A stretch of DNA of 64,000 nucleotides, taken from positions 2,518,001 to 2,582,000 of the forward strand of contig NZ_CP029425.2 in NCBI RefSeq assembly GCF_002278135.3. Reading direction: 5' to 3'. Shown here in pieces: positions 1-8,375 of the stretch (position 1 is its first letter; every line of letters starts with the position of its first letter). The notes under the pieces were generated by a model. It saw only the letters and a program-made list of their open reading frames with translations. It made no database searches and was not told the DNA's origin. The position numbers and the translations under genes were made by a program. The DNA is from Bradyrhizobium ottawaense (GTDB lineage Bacteria > Pseudomonadota > Alphaproteobacteria > Rhizobiales > Xanthobacteraceae).

Positions 1-2009
1 GTCTTGTCGTTGTAGCGGGCGCCCTTGCAGGTCGGGCAGGGCGCGTAGACGCTGGGCAGGAACAAGAGCTCGACACAGACGAAGCCTTCGCCCTCGCAGG
101 TCGCACATCGTCCTTTCGCGACATTGAACGAGAAGCGTCCGGCATCGTAGCGGCGGGACTTTGCCTGCGGCGTTGCCGCGAACAGTTTTCGGACATGGTC
201 GAACAGGCCGGTATAGGTCGCAAGATTGGACCGCGGGGTGCGGCCGATCGGCTTCTGGTCGACGACGACGAGGCGGTTGATTTGGTCAAGGCCGGCAACG
301 ATCCTGCCGCCCAACGTCTCGACGGTCGGGGCCAAGCTGTCGTCATCGGCGTCAGCGGCCAGCGTATGGCCGAGATGCGCGGCAACGGTATCGACGAGGA
401 ATTGGCTGATCAGGCTCGATTTGCCGGAGCCCGACACGCCGGTGATGCTGGTGAGGATGCCGAGCGGAATATCGACGTCGAGACCACGAAGGTTGTTACG
501 GGACACGCCCCTGAGCTTCAGATGGCCCTTCGGCTCGCGGCGCGCCGGCGGCAGCTTCTTGCGCGGACGTCCGAGGTAATGCGCGGTTCGCGATTGCTCG
601 ATGTCACCGAGCCCTTCCGGCGGCCCGCTGTAGAGGATGAGTCCGCCGCCGTCGCCGGCGTCGGGGCCGACATCCACCAGCCAGTCGGCGTGGCTGATCA
701 CCTCGATCTCGTGCTCGACCACGAAGATCGAGTTGCCGGCGTGCTTCAGCCGGTCCAGCGCCCGCAGCAGCGCCTCGGTGTCGGCGGGATGCAGGCCCGC
801 TGACGGCTCGTCGAGCACGTAGACGACGCCGAACAGGTTCGAACGAACCTGCGTCGCAAGGCGCAGCCGTTGCAATTCGCCCGGTGACAGCGTCGGCGTG
901 CTGCGCTCGCAGGCGAGATAGCCGAGGCCGAGGTCGAGCAGGACGGCGAGCCGCGCCGACAGATCCTCGCAGATGCGCCTGGCGACGACGGTCTTCTCCG
1001 TCTTGTCTGTCGAGGCCTTTGCGAACGGCTCGACCAATTCCTGCAATTGCTTGAGCGGCAGGTGCGACATCTCGGCGATGTTGAGGCCGGCGAACCTGAC
1101 CTTGAGTGCCTCGGGCTTGAGCCGGGTGCCGTGGCAGGTCGGGCAATCCCGCGTGATCATGAATTGCGCGACGCGGCGCTTCATCATCGCGCTCTCGGAC
1201 TTGGCGTAGGTTTGCATCACGTAGCGCTTGGCGCCGGTGAACGTGCCCTGATAGCTCGGCTCTTCCTTGCGGCGCAGGGCGCGTTTGACCTCAGTGGCGT
1301 CGTAACCGGCATAGACAGGCACGGTGGGCTGTTCATCCGTAAACAGGATCCAGTCGCGGTCTTTTTTAGGAAGTTCGCGCCAGGGCTTGTCGACGTCGTA
1401 GCCGAGCGTCGTCAGGATGTCCCGGAGGTTCTGCCCTTGCCAGGCACTCGGCCAGGCCGCGACGGCGCGCTCTCGGATCGTCCTGGTGTTGTCGGGCACC
1501 ATCGACTTCTCGGTCACGTCGAGCATCCGGCCGATGCCGTGGCAGGTCGGGCACGCCCCCTCGGGCGTGTTCGGCGAGAACGCTTCCGCATAGAGCATCG
1601 GCTGTCCCCGCGGGTAATCGCCGGCGCGGGAATAGAGCATCCTCAGAAGGTTCGAGATGGTGGTCACGCTGCCCACGGATGACCTTGTCGTCGGCGCCCC
1701 GCGTTGCTGCTGGAGCGCGACGGCGGGCGGCAGGCCTTCGATGTCGTCGACTTCAGGGACTTGCATCTGGTGGAACAGTCGCCGGGCGTAAGGCGACACC
1801 GACTCCAGATAGCGCCGCTGCGCCTCGGCGTAGATCGTTCCAAAGGCGAGCGAGGATTTCCCGGAGCCCGACACGCCCGTGAACACGACGAGGGCGTTGC
1901 GGGGAATGCGAACGTCGACGTTTCTCAGGTTGTGCTCGCGCGCGCCCCGGACGTGAACGAAGCCGTCGTCCTGGGTCAGGCTCTCAGTCTGCTTTGGTCG
2001 ATCATCCAT
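1..2009 (-). CDS. UvrA-like excinuclease ABC subunit (3' end outside window)
   Basis: Partial gene: it starts with ATG at 2009 and runs open off the left edge (669 codons seen). It is a tandem ABC ATPase of the UvrA family, which recognises damaged DNA in nucleotide excision repair or, in short drug-associated forms, gives self-resistance. Two Walker A motifs (GVSGSGKSS) sit near residues 43-52 and about 520, and each ABC signature region reads LSPGE or similar. Zinc-finger cysteine pairs are visible (CPTCHG twice, [14 protein letters not shown]). The first Walker A is followed closely by a compact insert, and the spacing fits the short UvrA2-type proteins rather than the roughly 950-residue housekeeping UvrA. 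This class assignment is inference, because the C terminus is missing. It has no operon partner on its 5' side. Confidence 0.9.
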   Translation of the reverse strand, partial: MDDRPKQTESLTQDDGFVHVRGAREHNLRNVDVRIPRNALVVFTGVSGSGKSSLAFGTIYAEAQRRYLESVSPYARRLFHQMQVPEVDDIEGLPPAVALQQQRGAPTTRSSVGSVTTISNLLRMLYSRAGDYPRGQPMLYAEAFSPNTPEGACPTCHGIGRMLDVTEKSMVPDNTRTIRERAVAAWPSAWQGQNLRDILTTLGYDVDKPWRELPKKDRDWILFTDEQPTVPVYAGYDATEVKRALRRKEEPSYQGTFTGAKRYVMQTYAKSESAMMKRRVAQFMITRDCPTCHGTRLKPEALKVRFAGLNIAEMSHLPLKQLQELVEPFAKASTDKTEKTVVARRICEDLSARLAVLLDLGLGYLACERSTPTLSPGELQRLRLATQVRSNLFGVVYVLDEPSAGLHPADTEALLRALDRLKHAGNSIFVVEHEIEVISHADWLVDVGPDAGDGGGLILYSGPPEGLGDIEQSRTAHYLGRPRKKLPPARREPKGHLKLRGVSRNNLRGLDVDIPLGILTSITGVSGSGKSSLISQFLVDTVAAHLGHTLAADADDDSLAPTVETLGGRIVAGLDQINRLVVVDQKPIGRTPRSNLATYTGLFDHVRKLFAATPQAKSRRYDAGRFSFNVAKGRCATCEGEGFVCVELLFLPSVYAPCPTCKGARYNDK

Positions 2010-2175
2010 CTCGCGCCTCTAACCCAGACGGGGGGTAACGACAAGATCGCAGGATGGGTCCTCCGGTGCCAGCGTGGGCTTCGGTTTCTGCACAAAGCGA
2101 AGGCCGCCGCGGTAAATGCGACGGGCCCTGCTGGATGTGTTGGCTTGCCGGTGCCGACCGGACTCTCGCCGCACC

Positions 2176-3360
2176 TCAGACGATGAAATCCCTGGCGTTG
2201 AGATCGGCGGCGTGGATGCCGTCCAGCGTGATCGTGTCGTTGGCGGTCAGGTGGATCACCGCATTCCCGGCGTTGTCGTCGCTGATCAGGCTTTTCAGCT
2301 CGGCCCAGCCTGCAAAGTCGTAAGCGTGGACGTCGATCACATCGTGCTCCCGCGCCGTGCTGCCGGCCGCCTTGTTGCCCTGGTTGAAATCGTTGATCAC
2401 GTCCTGGCCCGAGCCGGCGTTGAACACGAACAGATCGTTGTTCGGCCCGCCCCAGAGCTGATCATTGCCGCCTCCGCCGTTCAGGAGGTCGCGGCCGCCG
2501 GTGATCGAGCCGGCCGCGGCGGGAGTGTAGATGCGTGCATCGCCATACATCCAATCGCCGCGATCGCTCCCGTAGAGAATATCATTGCCACACTGTGCGT
2601 TGCCGGACATCTGCGAGGCATCGCCGACGAGCGCGATGGAGGTCGAATCGGGATTGCCGGCGACGGCTGCGATCAGGATGTCGTCCCCGCCGCGGGCATT
2701 GTCGCTCATGTAGTCGCTGTCGCCGAGGAGCGATGCGCCGCCGGACCGCGCACCGGCGCCGACGGTATATATGAGGATGTCGTTGCCGCCGCGTGCATCG
2801 CCGCTCATGGTCACCAAGGCATCACCGGATATCGACGCGTTGCCAGAGAATCCGGCCTGGACCACGCTGACGATGTCGTTGCCGCCTTCAGCGTTGCCGC
2901 TCATGAGCGATCCGGAATCGCCGCTGAACGCGCCATAGGATCTGTCGCCCATCTCTGCCGTGATGAGGTCATTGCCGCCCTTGGCATCCCCGGTCATGGC
3001 GATCTCGGCGTCGCCCGAGAGATAAACGTTTGCATAGGTCGCGTTCGACGCCTCAACATGCAGCACGTCGTTGCCGCCATGGGCTTGATCTGACATGATC
3101 TGCGCGTCGCCATCAAAAGACACATAGGGCAAGCGACCCTCGACCGTCGCAACCAGAAGGTCGTTGCCGCCATGCGATCGGCCGTTCAGGATCGCCTCGT
3201 CACCGACAAACAGCAGGCTGCTGGGCCCGTCATCGACCGTTGCGATCATGATGTCGTTACCGCCGTGGCCGTCGACCGGCAGGCCGGGGTCTCCGAACGC
3301 GATCACGAGTTCCTGGCTTCCAACGCTGACGATGATCGTATCGTTTGGCATACGGCGCAT
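2176..3360 (-). CDS. Secreted GGND-repeat (RTX-like) protein
   Basis: A 394-residue acidic, Gly/Asp-rich protein without a classical signal peptide. It has nine or ten GGND-type motifs (residues about 33, 64, 95, 128, 159, 191, 224, 258, 288, 297) spaced 30-34 residues apart, each preceded by a GDA..MSG.A-like stretch. Only the last two motifs are close enough to resemble a classical calcium-binding nonapeptide RTX array. The C terminus (about 318-394) has DVINDF, GNAVI and TITLDG followed by a final DFIV, resembling type I secretion substrates. The same C-terminal module recurs inside the giant adhesin at about 43160-43380. A role as a calcium-stabilised, type I-secreted surface protein is inference; no secretion genes lie nearby. 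The start is ATG at 3360. Confidence 0.75.
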   Translation of the reverse strand: MRRMPNDTIIVSVGSQELVIAFGDPGLPVDGHGGNDIMIATVDDGPSSLLFVGDEAILNGRSHGGNDLLVATVEGRLPYVSFDGDAQIMSDQAHGGNDVLHVEASNATYANVYLSGDAEIAMTGDAKGGNDLITAEMGDRSYGAFSGDSGSLMSGNAEGGNDIVSVVQAGFSGNASISGDALVTMSGDARGGNDILIYTVGAGARSGGASLLGDSDYMSDNARGGDDILIAAVAGNPDSTSIALVGDASQMSGNAQCGNDILYGSDRGDWMYGDARIYTPAAAGSITGGRDLLNGGGGNDQLWGGPNNDLFVFNAGSGQDVINDFNQGNKAAGSTAREHDVIDVHAYDFAGWAELKSLISDDNAGNAVIHLTANDTITLDGIHAADLNARDFIV

Positions 3361-3724
3361 CGCGTAGGCTCCCGGTCCGTGTCAGGCGCGGATCGCGGCG
3401 GACTTCATGTCCGCGCACCGCGCTGCGGCCGTGCCGCGTCACGTATCTTCTTTGGTTTGATGGCGGAGATTGGCCCGCGGTGCAGCTTGATTGCGGCCGA
3501 GGAGCCGCATCGGAGGATGCGCGTCGTCAAGCTGTCATGAAACGCAGGTGCGCCGGCATGTTTGCGAGAGTGTATTGGCGGGAGGGATCGAAGGATGAAT
3601 CGATCCGCAGTGCCGTAGGGTGGGCAAAGCGAAAGCGTGCCCACGATCCCTTTGATACGGAACGAGATGGTGGGCACGGCGCGTTGCGCCTTTGCCCACC
3701 CTACGATAGCGGTGCACTCTTCGC
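3361..3724. other. Intergenic stretch upstream of the GGND-repeat gene
   Basis: A 364-bp gap between two minus-strand genes. It must hold the promoter of the GGND-repeat gene, but I see no convincing -35/-10 pair. Its only clear structure is the palindromic repeat at 3614-3705. Short open frames here do not look coding. Confidence 0.6.
3614..3705. repeat. Palindromic intergenic repeat, copy 1
   Basis: A 92-bp element with perfect 16-bp terminal inverted repeats (CGTAGGGTGGGCAAAG at 3614-3629, its complement at 3690-3705) and an internal half-match (GTGCCCAC / GTGGGCAC). A second copy lies at 6333-6420 in the same orientation. It resembles REP/MITE-like palindromes dispersed in Bradyrhizobium genomes (family knowledge from memory). 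Confidence 0.8.
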
Positions 3725-4972
3725 TCAGCCGGGCCCTGCGCCTTGCGTCGCCGTGAACACCGCGTAGAGCGACTGGCTCGCGGCCATGAACAGGCGGTTG
3801 CGCTTGGGACCGCCGAAGGTGATGTTGCCGCACACCTCCGGCAGGCGGATGCGGCCGAGCAGCTTGCCCTCCGGCGACCACACCGTCACACCGCTGTAGC
3901 CGACGGCGCGGCCGGCATTGCTGGAAGCCCAGACATTGCCGTTGACGTCGCAGCGCACGCCGTCCGGCCCGCACTTCACGCCGTCGACCACGCAATCGCT
4001 GAACTTCTTGAGGTTGGAGAGCTTGTTGTCCCCGCCGACATCGAACACGAAGATCTCGCCCTTGCCGCCGGGGCCGGTATCGCCTGGCCCTTTGCCGGTC
4101 GAGGCGACGTAAAGCTTCTTGTAATCAGGCGAGAAGCACAGTCCGTTCGGATCGGGGACCTGCTCCTCGGTGACGACGAGATCGATGCGGCCGGAGGGGT
4201 CGATGCGATAGCAATTGGTCGGCAACTCGCGCTTGCCTGGCTGGAAACCGGCCGGCTGTCCGATCCGCGGATTGAGCTTGCCGCCCGCATTGCTCGGACC
4301 GCCCGCCGCATCCGGCTCGCCTTCGTAGAGCTGACCGCCATAGGGTGGATCGGTGAACCAGTAACTGCCGTCGGGATGCGCGACGACGTCGTTCGGCGAG
4401 TTCAGCTTCTTGCCGTTGTAATTGTCGCAGAGCACGGTGGCGGTGCCGTCGTGCTCATAGCGCGTCACCCGGCGAGTCAGGTGCTCGCAGGAGAGCTGGC
4501 GGCCCTGGAAGTCGAAGGAGTTGCCGTTGGAATTGTTGGACGGCGTGCGAAACACGCTGACGCGGCCGTCGTCCTCGCTCCAGCGCATCTGGCGGTTGTT
4601 GGGAATGTCGCTCCAGAGCAGATACCTTCCTTGCGCGCTCCACGCCGGGCCCTCCGCCCACAGCACGCCGGTATAAAGACGCTTGATCGCGGTGTTGGGC
4701 TGCGCGAGATCGTTGAAGGAGGGATCGACCGCGATGATGTCGGGGTCCCAGAAATAAGTGGTCGGCGCGCCGTGGGGGCCGAAATCGCGCGGCGGGGTGG
4801 TGATGGTGGTCGGCGGTGCGGCGGGTCCGGTCTGGGCCAGCGCGGGGCCGGCGACCGTGGCTGCGGCGCCAAGCGCAAGCCCCCGGACAAGCGTTCGTCG
4901 TGAAAGCGCAGCATCCTGGTCATGCTGCTCGTGGTCACGAGCCGTGTGGTCACGAGCCTCTTGGCGTGTCAT
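3725..4972 (-). CDS. Tat-exported SMP-30/gluconolactonase-like protein
   Basis: A 415-residue protein with a twin-arginine signal (SRRTLVRG, residues 24-31, then a hydrophobic stretch ending ALAQ at about 47), so it is probably exported folded to the periplasm. The mature part is a six-bladed beta-propeller of the SMP-30/gluconolactonase family. It has EGPAW (107-111), SPNDVV (192-197), WFTDPPYGG, PNGLCFSPD and a late PDGVRCDVNGNVW block. The Glu, Asn and Asp in these blocks are the usual divalent-metal ligands. Family members hydrolyse sugar lactones, but the substrate cannot be told here. The start at 4972 has a good ribosome site (GGGAGGAC). It stands alone, with no sugar-pathway neighbour. 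Confidence 0.88.
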   Translation of the reverse strand: MTRQEARDHTARDHEQHDQDAALSRRTLVRGLALGAAATVAGPALAQTGPAAPPTTITTPPRDFGPHGAPTTYFWDPDIIAVDPSFNDLAQPNTAIKRLYTGVLWAEGPAWSAQGRYLLWSDIPNNRQMRWSEDDGRVSVFRTPSNNSNGNSFDFQGRQLSCEHLTRRVTRYEHDGTATVLCDNYNGKKLNSPNDVVAHPDGSYWFTDPPYGGQLYEGEPDAAGGPSNAGGKLNPRIGQPAGFQPGKRELPTNCYRIDPSGRIDLVVTEEQVPDPNGLCFSPDYKKLYVASTGKGPGDTGPGGKGEIFVFDVGGDNKLSNLKKFSDCVVDGVKCGPDGVRCDVNGNVWASSNAGRAVGYSGVTVWSPEGKLLGRIRLPEVCGNITFGGPKRNRLFMAASQSLYAVFTATQGAGPG

Positions 4973-5271
4973 CGCGTCCTCCCAATGATGTTCGCTGGCC
5001 GGTTGATCCGGCCGAGCAACCGGAGGTTAATGCGGTCCGGCGCCGGTTGCGAGGGGTGGAATCGGATTCGCGCCGGTCTCAATCCTGTCATATTCGGATG
5101 CACTCCGCGTCCGCCTTGTGCCGTTTGCAAGGCGCGAAAATGTTCCGCGGATCGAAGCAAAAATTTGCTTGCGGCAAAGCGCGGCAAGCCGCCCATTCGG
5201 CGAAGTTCAAGCCTTGATTTTGCGCTGATTGCCACGCAGAACCCCTCCGGGGGCGATGGACGGAGTTGATT

Positions 5272-5535
5272 GTGGCTGGCGTCATCGTATTGATCGTGTT
5301 GCTGGGAATCGCGTTCGCGGCCGGCTATTTCACGCGTGAATTCATCTCCAACAAAAGACGCGCCGAAGCGCGTCGCTGGCGCGAATATACCGAGCCGGAT
5401 TGGCTTCCCGCCAACGCGCCCGCCAACACCAACGAGATCCCCAGCGCCATCACGGCCATCCCCGTGGTCACCGGCGAGCTCGGCCAGATGCTGAACCGCT
5501 GGGAAAGCAGGGCCCGCGCCCGCCGCGCGGGATAG
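5272..5535 (+). CDS. Small single-pass membrane protein
   Basis: An 87-residue protein with one N-terminal transmembrane segment (VIVLIVLLGIAFAAGYF), then a basic stretch (NKRRAEARRWREY) and a soluble tail ending ESRARARRAG. I chose GTG at 5272 because ACGGAG lies six bases upstream. A TTG at 5266 is in frame but directly abuts that site. The function is unknown; the shape fits an inner-membrane protein with a cytoplasmic tail. Confidence 0.65.
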   Translation: MAGVIVLIVLLGIAFAAGYFTREFISNKRRAEARRWREYTEPDWLPANAPANTNEIPSAITAIPVVTGELGQMLNRWESRARARRAG

Positions 5536-5575
5536 GGCGAAGTTCGGAAGTGCCAGTAGCCCCGATGAAGCGAAA

Positions 5576-5615
5576 GCGTAATCCGGGGCCGCTCGCCCGG
5601 CATCCCGGATTACGC
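5576..5615. repeat. Small palindrome GCGTAATCCGGG...CCCGGATTACGC
   Basis: A perfect 12-bp inverted repeat separated by 16 bp, 40 bp after the small membrane protein gene. It could act as a transcription terminator or as a dispersed repeat; there is no T-run. Confidence 0.7.
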
Positions 5616-6111
5616 TGGCGCTCCATCCGGGCTTCGCGACCGAGCCTGTGTCGCCCTCTGTCAATGCGCCTCGCCAAAAATATTCCACTTTACCGAAATT
5701 CGGTTTCGGCGTATGTGTTGCCCATCCCGGCTCACCAAGAGGGGCGATCATGTGTCGTCACGCGTCGCGAGCCGGGCTTGCGGTGGACGCGGCAGCGTCG
5801 GCACGAGAGGCGCGGGCAGGGCGGGTAGTCCCTGTGAGCCCGAGGCTTCGTGCGACGAGCGGCGCTGCTAGGCTTCGTCTCGTCTGTAAGTTTCCGGCTC
5901 CGTCGACGGGGCCAGGAAAAACTGCGGCGAAATGGCGGGCCGTGCGTACGGCAAAACCGTGTGGTCCTGGCCGTCGTTGCTACGGTCAAGCCTTTCGCGG
6001 AGATGCGAGCGAGCCCAACCGGGCGGACTGCATCATCCAATTCGCGGGGCGAGGGAGGCCAGAAGGAAAGTTCGGCTCCCGGGAGATCACGGCATAAGCC
6101 GTCCGACCATC

Positions 6112-6226
6112 GCGCAGGGAAGGCCGAGTGATCGGCACCACCTGTATGCTGCTGTGCGGTTCTTTCTGCGTGTGCATTTCGCGCAGCGGACCGCGGGTGC
6201 GAGCCAGCACCCGGCCTTCCCTGCGC
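6112..6226. repeat. Inverted-repeat element
   Basis: A perfect 15-bp inverted repeat (GCGCAGGGAAGGCCG at 6112-6126 against 6212-6226) encloses 85 bp. It resembles a dispersed Bradyrhizobium-type intergenic repeat (recognition from memory). No coding evidence. Confidence 0.6.
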
Positions 6227-6332
6227 CCTCTTGGATTGGAGGGTGGAGAGACCAAGCAAAGCTCGGGCGAAATCCGCCGCGAGGACGCGAAGGTGTGTTT
6301 GCGAGCTGAGCTGCGTGCCACAAACTCGATAT

Positions 6333-6420
6333 CGTAGGGTGGGCAAAGCGCAGCGTGCCCACCATCCTCGCACCGCGATTGAATTGGTGGGCACGGCGCT
6401 GTGCGCCTTTGCCCACCCTT
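6333..6420. repeat. Palindromic intergenic repeat, copy 2
   Basis: Same family and orientation as 3614-3705. The left arm CGTAGGGTGGGCAAAG is identical; the right arm matches except at its last bases (CCACCCTTG instead of CCACCCTACG). The middle is diverged. Confidence 0.8.
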
Positions 6421-6463
6421 GTATTAGCGCGCCGGATTAGAATGGCCTGGTTCCGTGAGGAAT

Positions 6464-6495
6464 GGCCCAGCCCGGGTGGCCGCCCGAGCTGGGCC
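6464..6495 (+). ncRNA. Candidate bridge-RNA hairpin upstream of IS110 transposase
   Basis: A strong hairpin with 8-bp arms (GGCCCAGC at 6464-6471, GCTGGGCC at 6488-6495) and further pairing inside (CGGG/CCCG). It lies in a 190-bp untranslated segment directly upstream of an IS110 transposase. IS110-group elements are known to encode a structured bridge RNA at this position that guides target and donor choice. That this hairpin belongs to one is inference. Confidence 0.4.
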
Positions 6496-6628
6496 GCCGA
6501 TCGATCGGATCGATGCCCACCGAAGCCTTGAGGGCTGCGTTTTGTAGCAAGATCGCGGTCGGCACTTCATCGGGACCCGCATGGTTGAACGAACTTCAGG
6601 TTCGCATCACAAGGGAGGGTCGAGGAAG

Positions 6629-7600
6629 ATGGCCAAACGTAACACGATCTGTGCTGGAATCGATACCAGCAAAGATAAGCTCGACGTGGCGCTCGATGGC
6701 AGTTCGGAGGAGCTGCAGGTCAAGAACACGGCGGAAGGCCACCAGGAGCTGGTGGAGTGGCTGAAGCGCCACAAGGTCAAGCGGGTTGGGATCGAGGCAA
6801 GCGGTGGTTACGAGCAGGCGGCGGTCGCCGAACTGCGACGCCAGCGGTTTGTCGTCATCGTGTTTCAGCCGATCCAGGTCCGCGCCTATGCCACGTTCCA
6901 TTTGCAACGGGCCAAGAACGACAAAATGGATGCCGCATTGATTGCGGCCTGCACCGCCGCGGTCAAGAAGATCCATCCCGCTCCAGACCCCCGGCTGCAG
7001 CCTTTTGCCGTGCATCTGACGATGATCGACCAGATCAAGGAGGACATCGCAAAGCTCAAGAATCGGCTGGAGAGCTGCCCTGACGAACGTATCCAGAAGT
7101 TCTGGAAGGAGCAGATCGCTCTGTTGGCCAAGCACAGACGAGCCGAGTTCAAGGCCCTGGTGGCAGCGATCCGCAAGCATCGCGATCTCGCCGCACGGCT
7201 CGATCTGATCTACAGCGTTGGCGGCAGCGGCTTGCCGACCGCGGTTGCCATCTTGATCAGGATGCCCGAGATCGGTCAGATCACCCGCGAGCAAGCCGCA
7301 GCCCTCACCGGGCTTGCGCCGTACGATGACGACAGCGGCAAGCATGTCGGCGCCCGCAGGATTGACGGCGGACGCCAGCGCTTGCGTCAGGCGCTCTACA
7401 CCGCAGCTCTTCCGGCATCCTTCCGCTGGAATCCGCAGCTCATGGCCCTGTACAGCCGGCTGATCGCCGCCGGCAAGGGCCACAAGCGCGCGCTGGTCGC
7501 CTGTGCCAGGAAGCTGATCGTCATCATCAACGCCGTCGTCGCCCGCGGAACACCGTGGGTCGCCGAACCGCCCAGAACCGCGAGTGTGTCCGTCACCTGA
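6629..7600 (+). CDS. IS110-family transposase
   Basis: A 323-residue protein that appears intact. The N-terminal RuvC-like DEDD domain shows GIDTSKDKLDVAL (residues 9-21), EASGGYE (about 57-63) and AKNDKMDA (about 95-102). The C-terminal transposase domain shows LTGLAPYDDDSGKHVGARR, with the serine region typical of the family, then GGRQRLRQALY. The start at ATG 6629 is chosen because GAGGAAG lies just upstream; a longer in-frame start at 6581 would lie in the presumed bridge-RNA region. It catalyses RNA-guided recombination of its own element. Confidence 0.9.
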   Translation: MAKRNTICAGIDTSKDKLDVALDGSSEELQVKNTAEGHQELVEWLKRHKVKRVGIEASGGYEQAAVAELRRQRFVVIVFQPIQVRAYATFHLQRAKNDKMDAALIAACTAAVKKIHPAPDPRLQPFAVHLTMIDQIKEDIAKLKNRLESCPDERIQKFWKEQIALLAKHRRAEFKALVAAIRKHRDLAARLDLIYSVGGSGLPTAVAILIRMPEIGQITREQAAALTGLAPYDDDSGKHVGARRIDGGRQRLRQALYTAALPASFRWNPQLMALYSRLIAAGKGHKRALVACARKLIVIINAVVARGTPWVAEPPRTASVSVT

Positions 7601-7670
7601 TCTCGTTTCTTTGTTCGATCAGGCGACCGTTTCTTCGTCCCGACCTGCCGTCAAGACGACGCCGCGCGCC

Positions 7671-7744
7671 GCGGCCGTCAAGGATGGCCGTCGCGCTCGT
7701 CTCACCTCACGTCGACTGCCGCCAGGCCACGCCTTGACGGCCGC
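7671..7744. repeat. 13-bp inverted repeat GCGGCCGTCAAGG
   Basis: Perfect 13-bp arms separated by 48 bp, about 70 bp after the IS110 transposase stop. It may mark the right flank of the element or be an unrelated small palindrome. Confidence 0.6.
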
Positions 7745-7866
7745 AAGCACGGCGTCATGCTCGCGGAAATCGGGCGTGCTTTAATGGTTGCTACGGCACT
7801 GCACGCTGGGATGTGCATTGGAGCATCGCAATGACGGTGTCGAGAAAGCGTGCGCCAGATTCCGCT

Positions 7867-8003
7867 CTCGTGCCCCGGACGCAGCGCAGCACGAAGTGGT
7901 GCGCTGCAGAGCCGGGGCCCATCCATCCGCATCGTGCCGTGCCGCCCCTGGGTCCCGGCTCTGCGCAGCAACGCTTCGCGTTGCAGCGCGTCCGGGACAC
8001 GAG
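7867..8003. repeat. 137-bp inverted-repeat element
   Basis: The arms CTCGTGCCCCGGACGC (7867-7882) and GCGTCCGGGACACGAG (7988-8003) pair with one mismatch. The interior holds further self-complementary blocks (GTGCGCTGCAGAGCC against GGCTCTGCGCAGC). It resembles a dispersed repeat common in Bradyrhizobium genomes (from memory). Confidence 0.7.
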
Positions 8004-8147
8004 ACCCTGCAACCAGGTCAGGTTCCCTGACCATCTTTTGGCGTTGCAGTTGCTGCTATTTCTCGTCTAGAAACGGGTCACTGAGCCTCCCGGCAACCAA
8101 CCGTCAACGGTTTTGACCGAGGATTTGGGGCTCAAAAGGGTCTGGCA

Positions 8148-8267
8148 ATGCTGATTCGCGGCCAAATTGATGGGATTTCGGGGGAGGTGGCTCTGGCCGC
8201 CGCCACGATCCCGGCCGCGCTGCTGCCCACCCTCCTTATTGGCGGCCTTCTTCTTACTTGCCCCTGA
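8148..8267 (+). CDS. Leucine-rich leader peptide of leuA
   Basis: A 39-codon open frame starting at ATG 8148 and ending TGA 8265-8267, about 110 bp before leuA. Nine codons are Leu, and the 3' half reads LLPTLLIGGLLLTCP, with three consecutive CTT codons at 8247-8255. Five Ile and one Val add to the branched-chain content. The stop codon lies inside the left arm of the hairpin at 8261-8304. This is the layout of a ribosome-mediated attenuator, in which leucine shortage stalls the ribosome on the Leu cluster and changes RNA folding. The start codon has only a modest ribosome site (AAGGG). The regulatory role is inference from the layout. Confidence 0.7.
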   Translation: MLIRGQIDGISGEVALAAATIPAALLPTLLIGGLLLTCP

Positions 8268-8304
8268 GGGCCGGCTGGGCGCGACGCGCCTGGGCACTCA
8301 GGGG
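8261..8304 (+). promoter_or_regulatory. Attenuator-like hairpin between leader peptide and leuA
   Basis: Perfect 8-bp arms CCCCTGAG (8261-8268) and CTCAGGGG (8297-8304) enclose an inner hairpin (GGCGC GAC GCGCC). The left arm overlaps the leader stop codon. No T-run follows, so a simple Rho-independent terminator is not evident. Rho-dependent or translational control is possible. Confidence 0.6.
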
Positions 8305-8375
8305 TTGGTCGAGATCACCGGACACCTCAAGCGCCCAGCAGACTGACGGCGCAAAAGCTCAAAAGGAAATTTGCA

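Larger units (their letters stand above)
5536..6628. other. Repeat-rich intergenic region
   Basis: About 1.1 kb with no convincing gene. All open frames are short, overlap in several frames and lack ribosome sites. It contains at least three inverted-repeat elements (5576-5615, 6112-6226, 6333-6420) and, at the right, the presumed left end of the IS110 element. Confidence 0.7.
6440..7600 (+). mobile_element. IS110-family insertion sequence (ends approximate)
   Basis: The element consists of the transposase gene at 6629-7600 and its upstream non-coding part. IS110 elements lack terminal inverted repeats and clear target duplications, so the ends cannot be fixed from one copy. The left limit given is where the structured upstream segment begins; the right end may extend some tens of bases past the stop codon. 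Confidence 0.6.
7601..8147. other. Intergenic region with palindromes before the leu leader
   Basis: No gene seen. It holds a 13-bp perfect inverted repeat (7671-7683 and 7732-7744) and a longer inverted repeat at 7867-8003. The leuA promoter probably lies in the last 140 bases. Confidence 0.6.

Noticed and set aside
5648..6440. Several overlapping frames of 69-220 codons
   Set aside because: They overlap on both strands across inverted repeats and lack ribosome sites.
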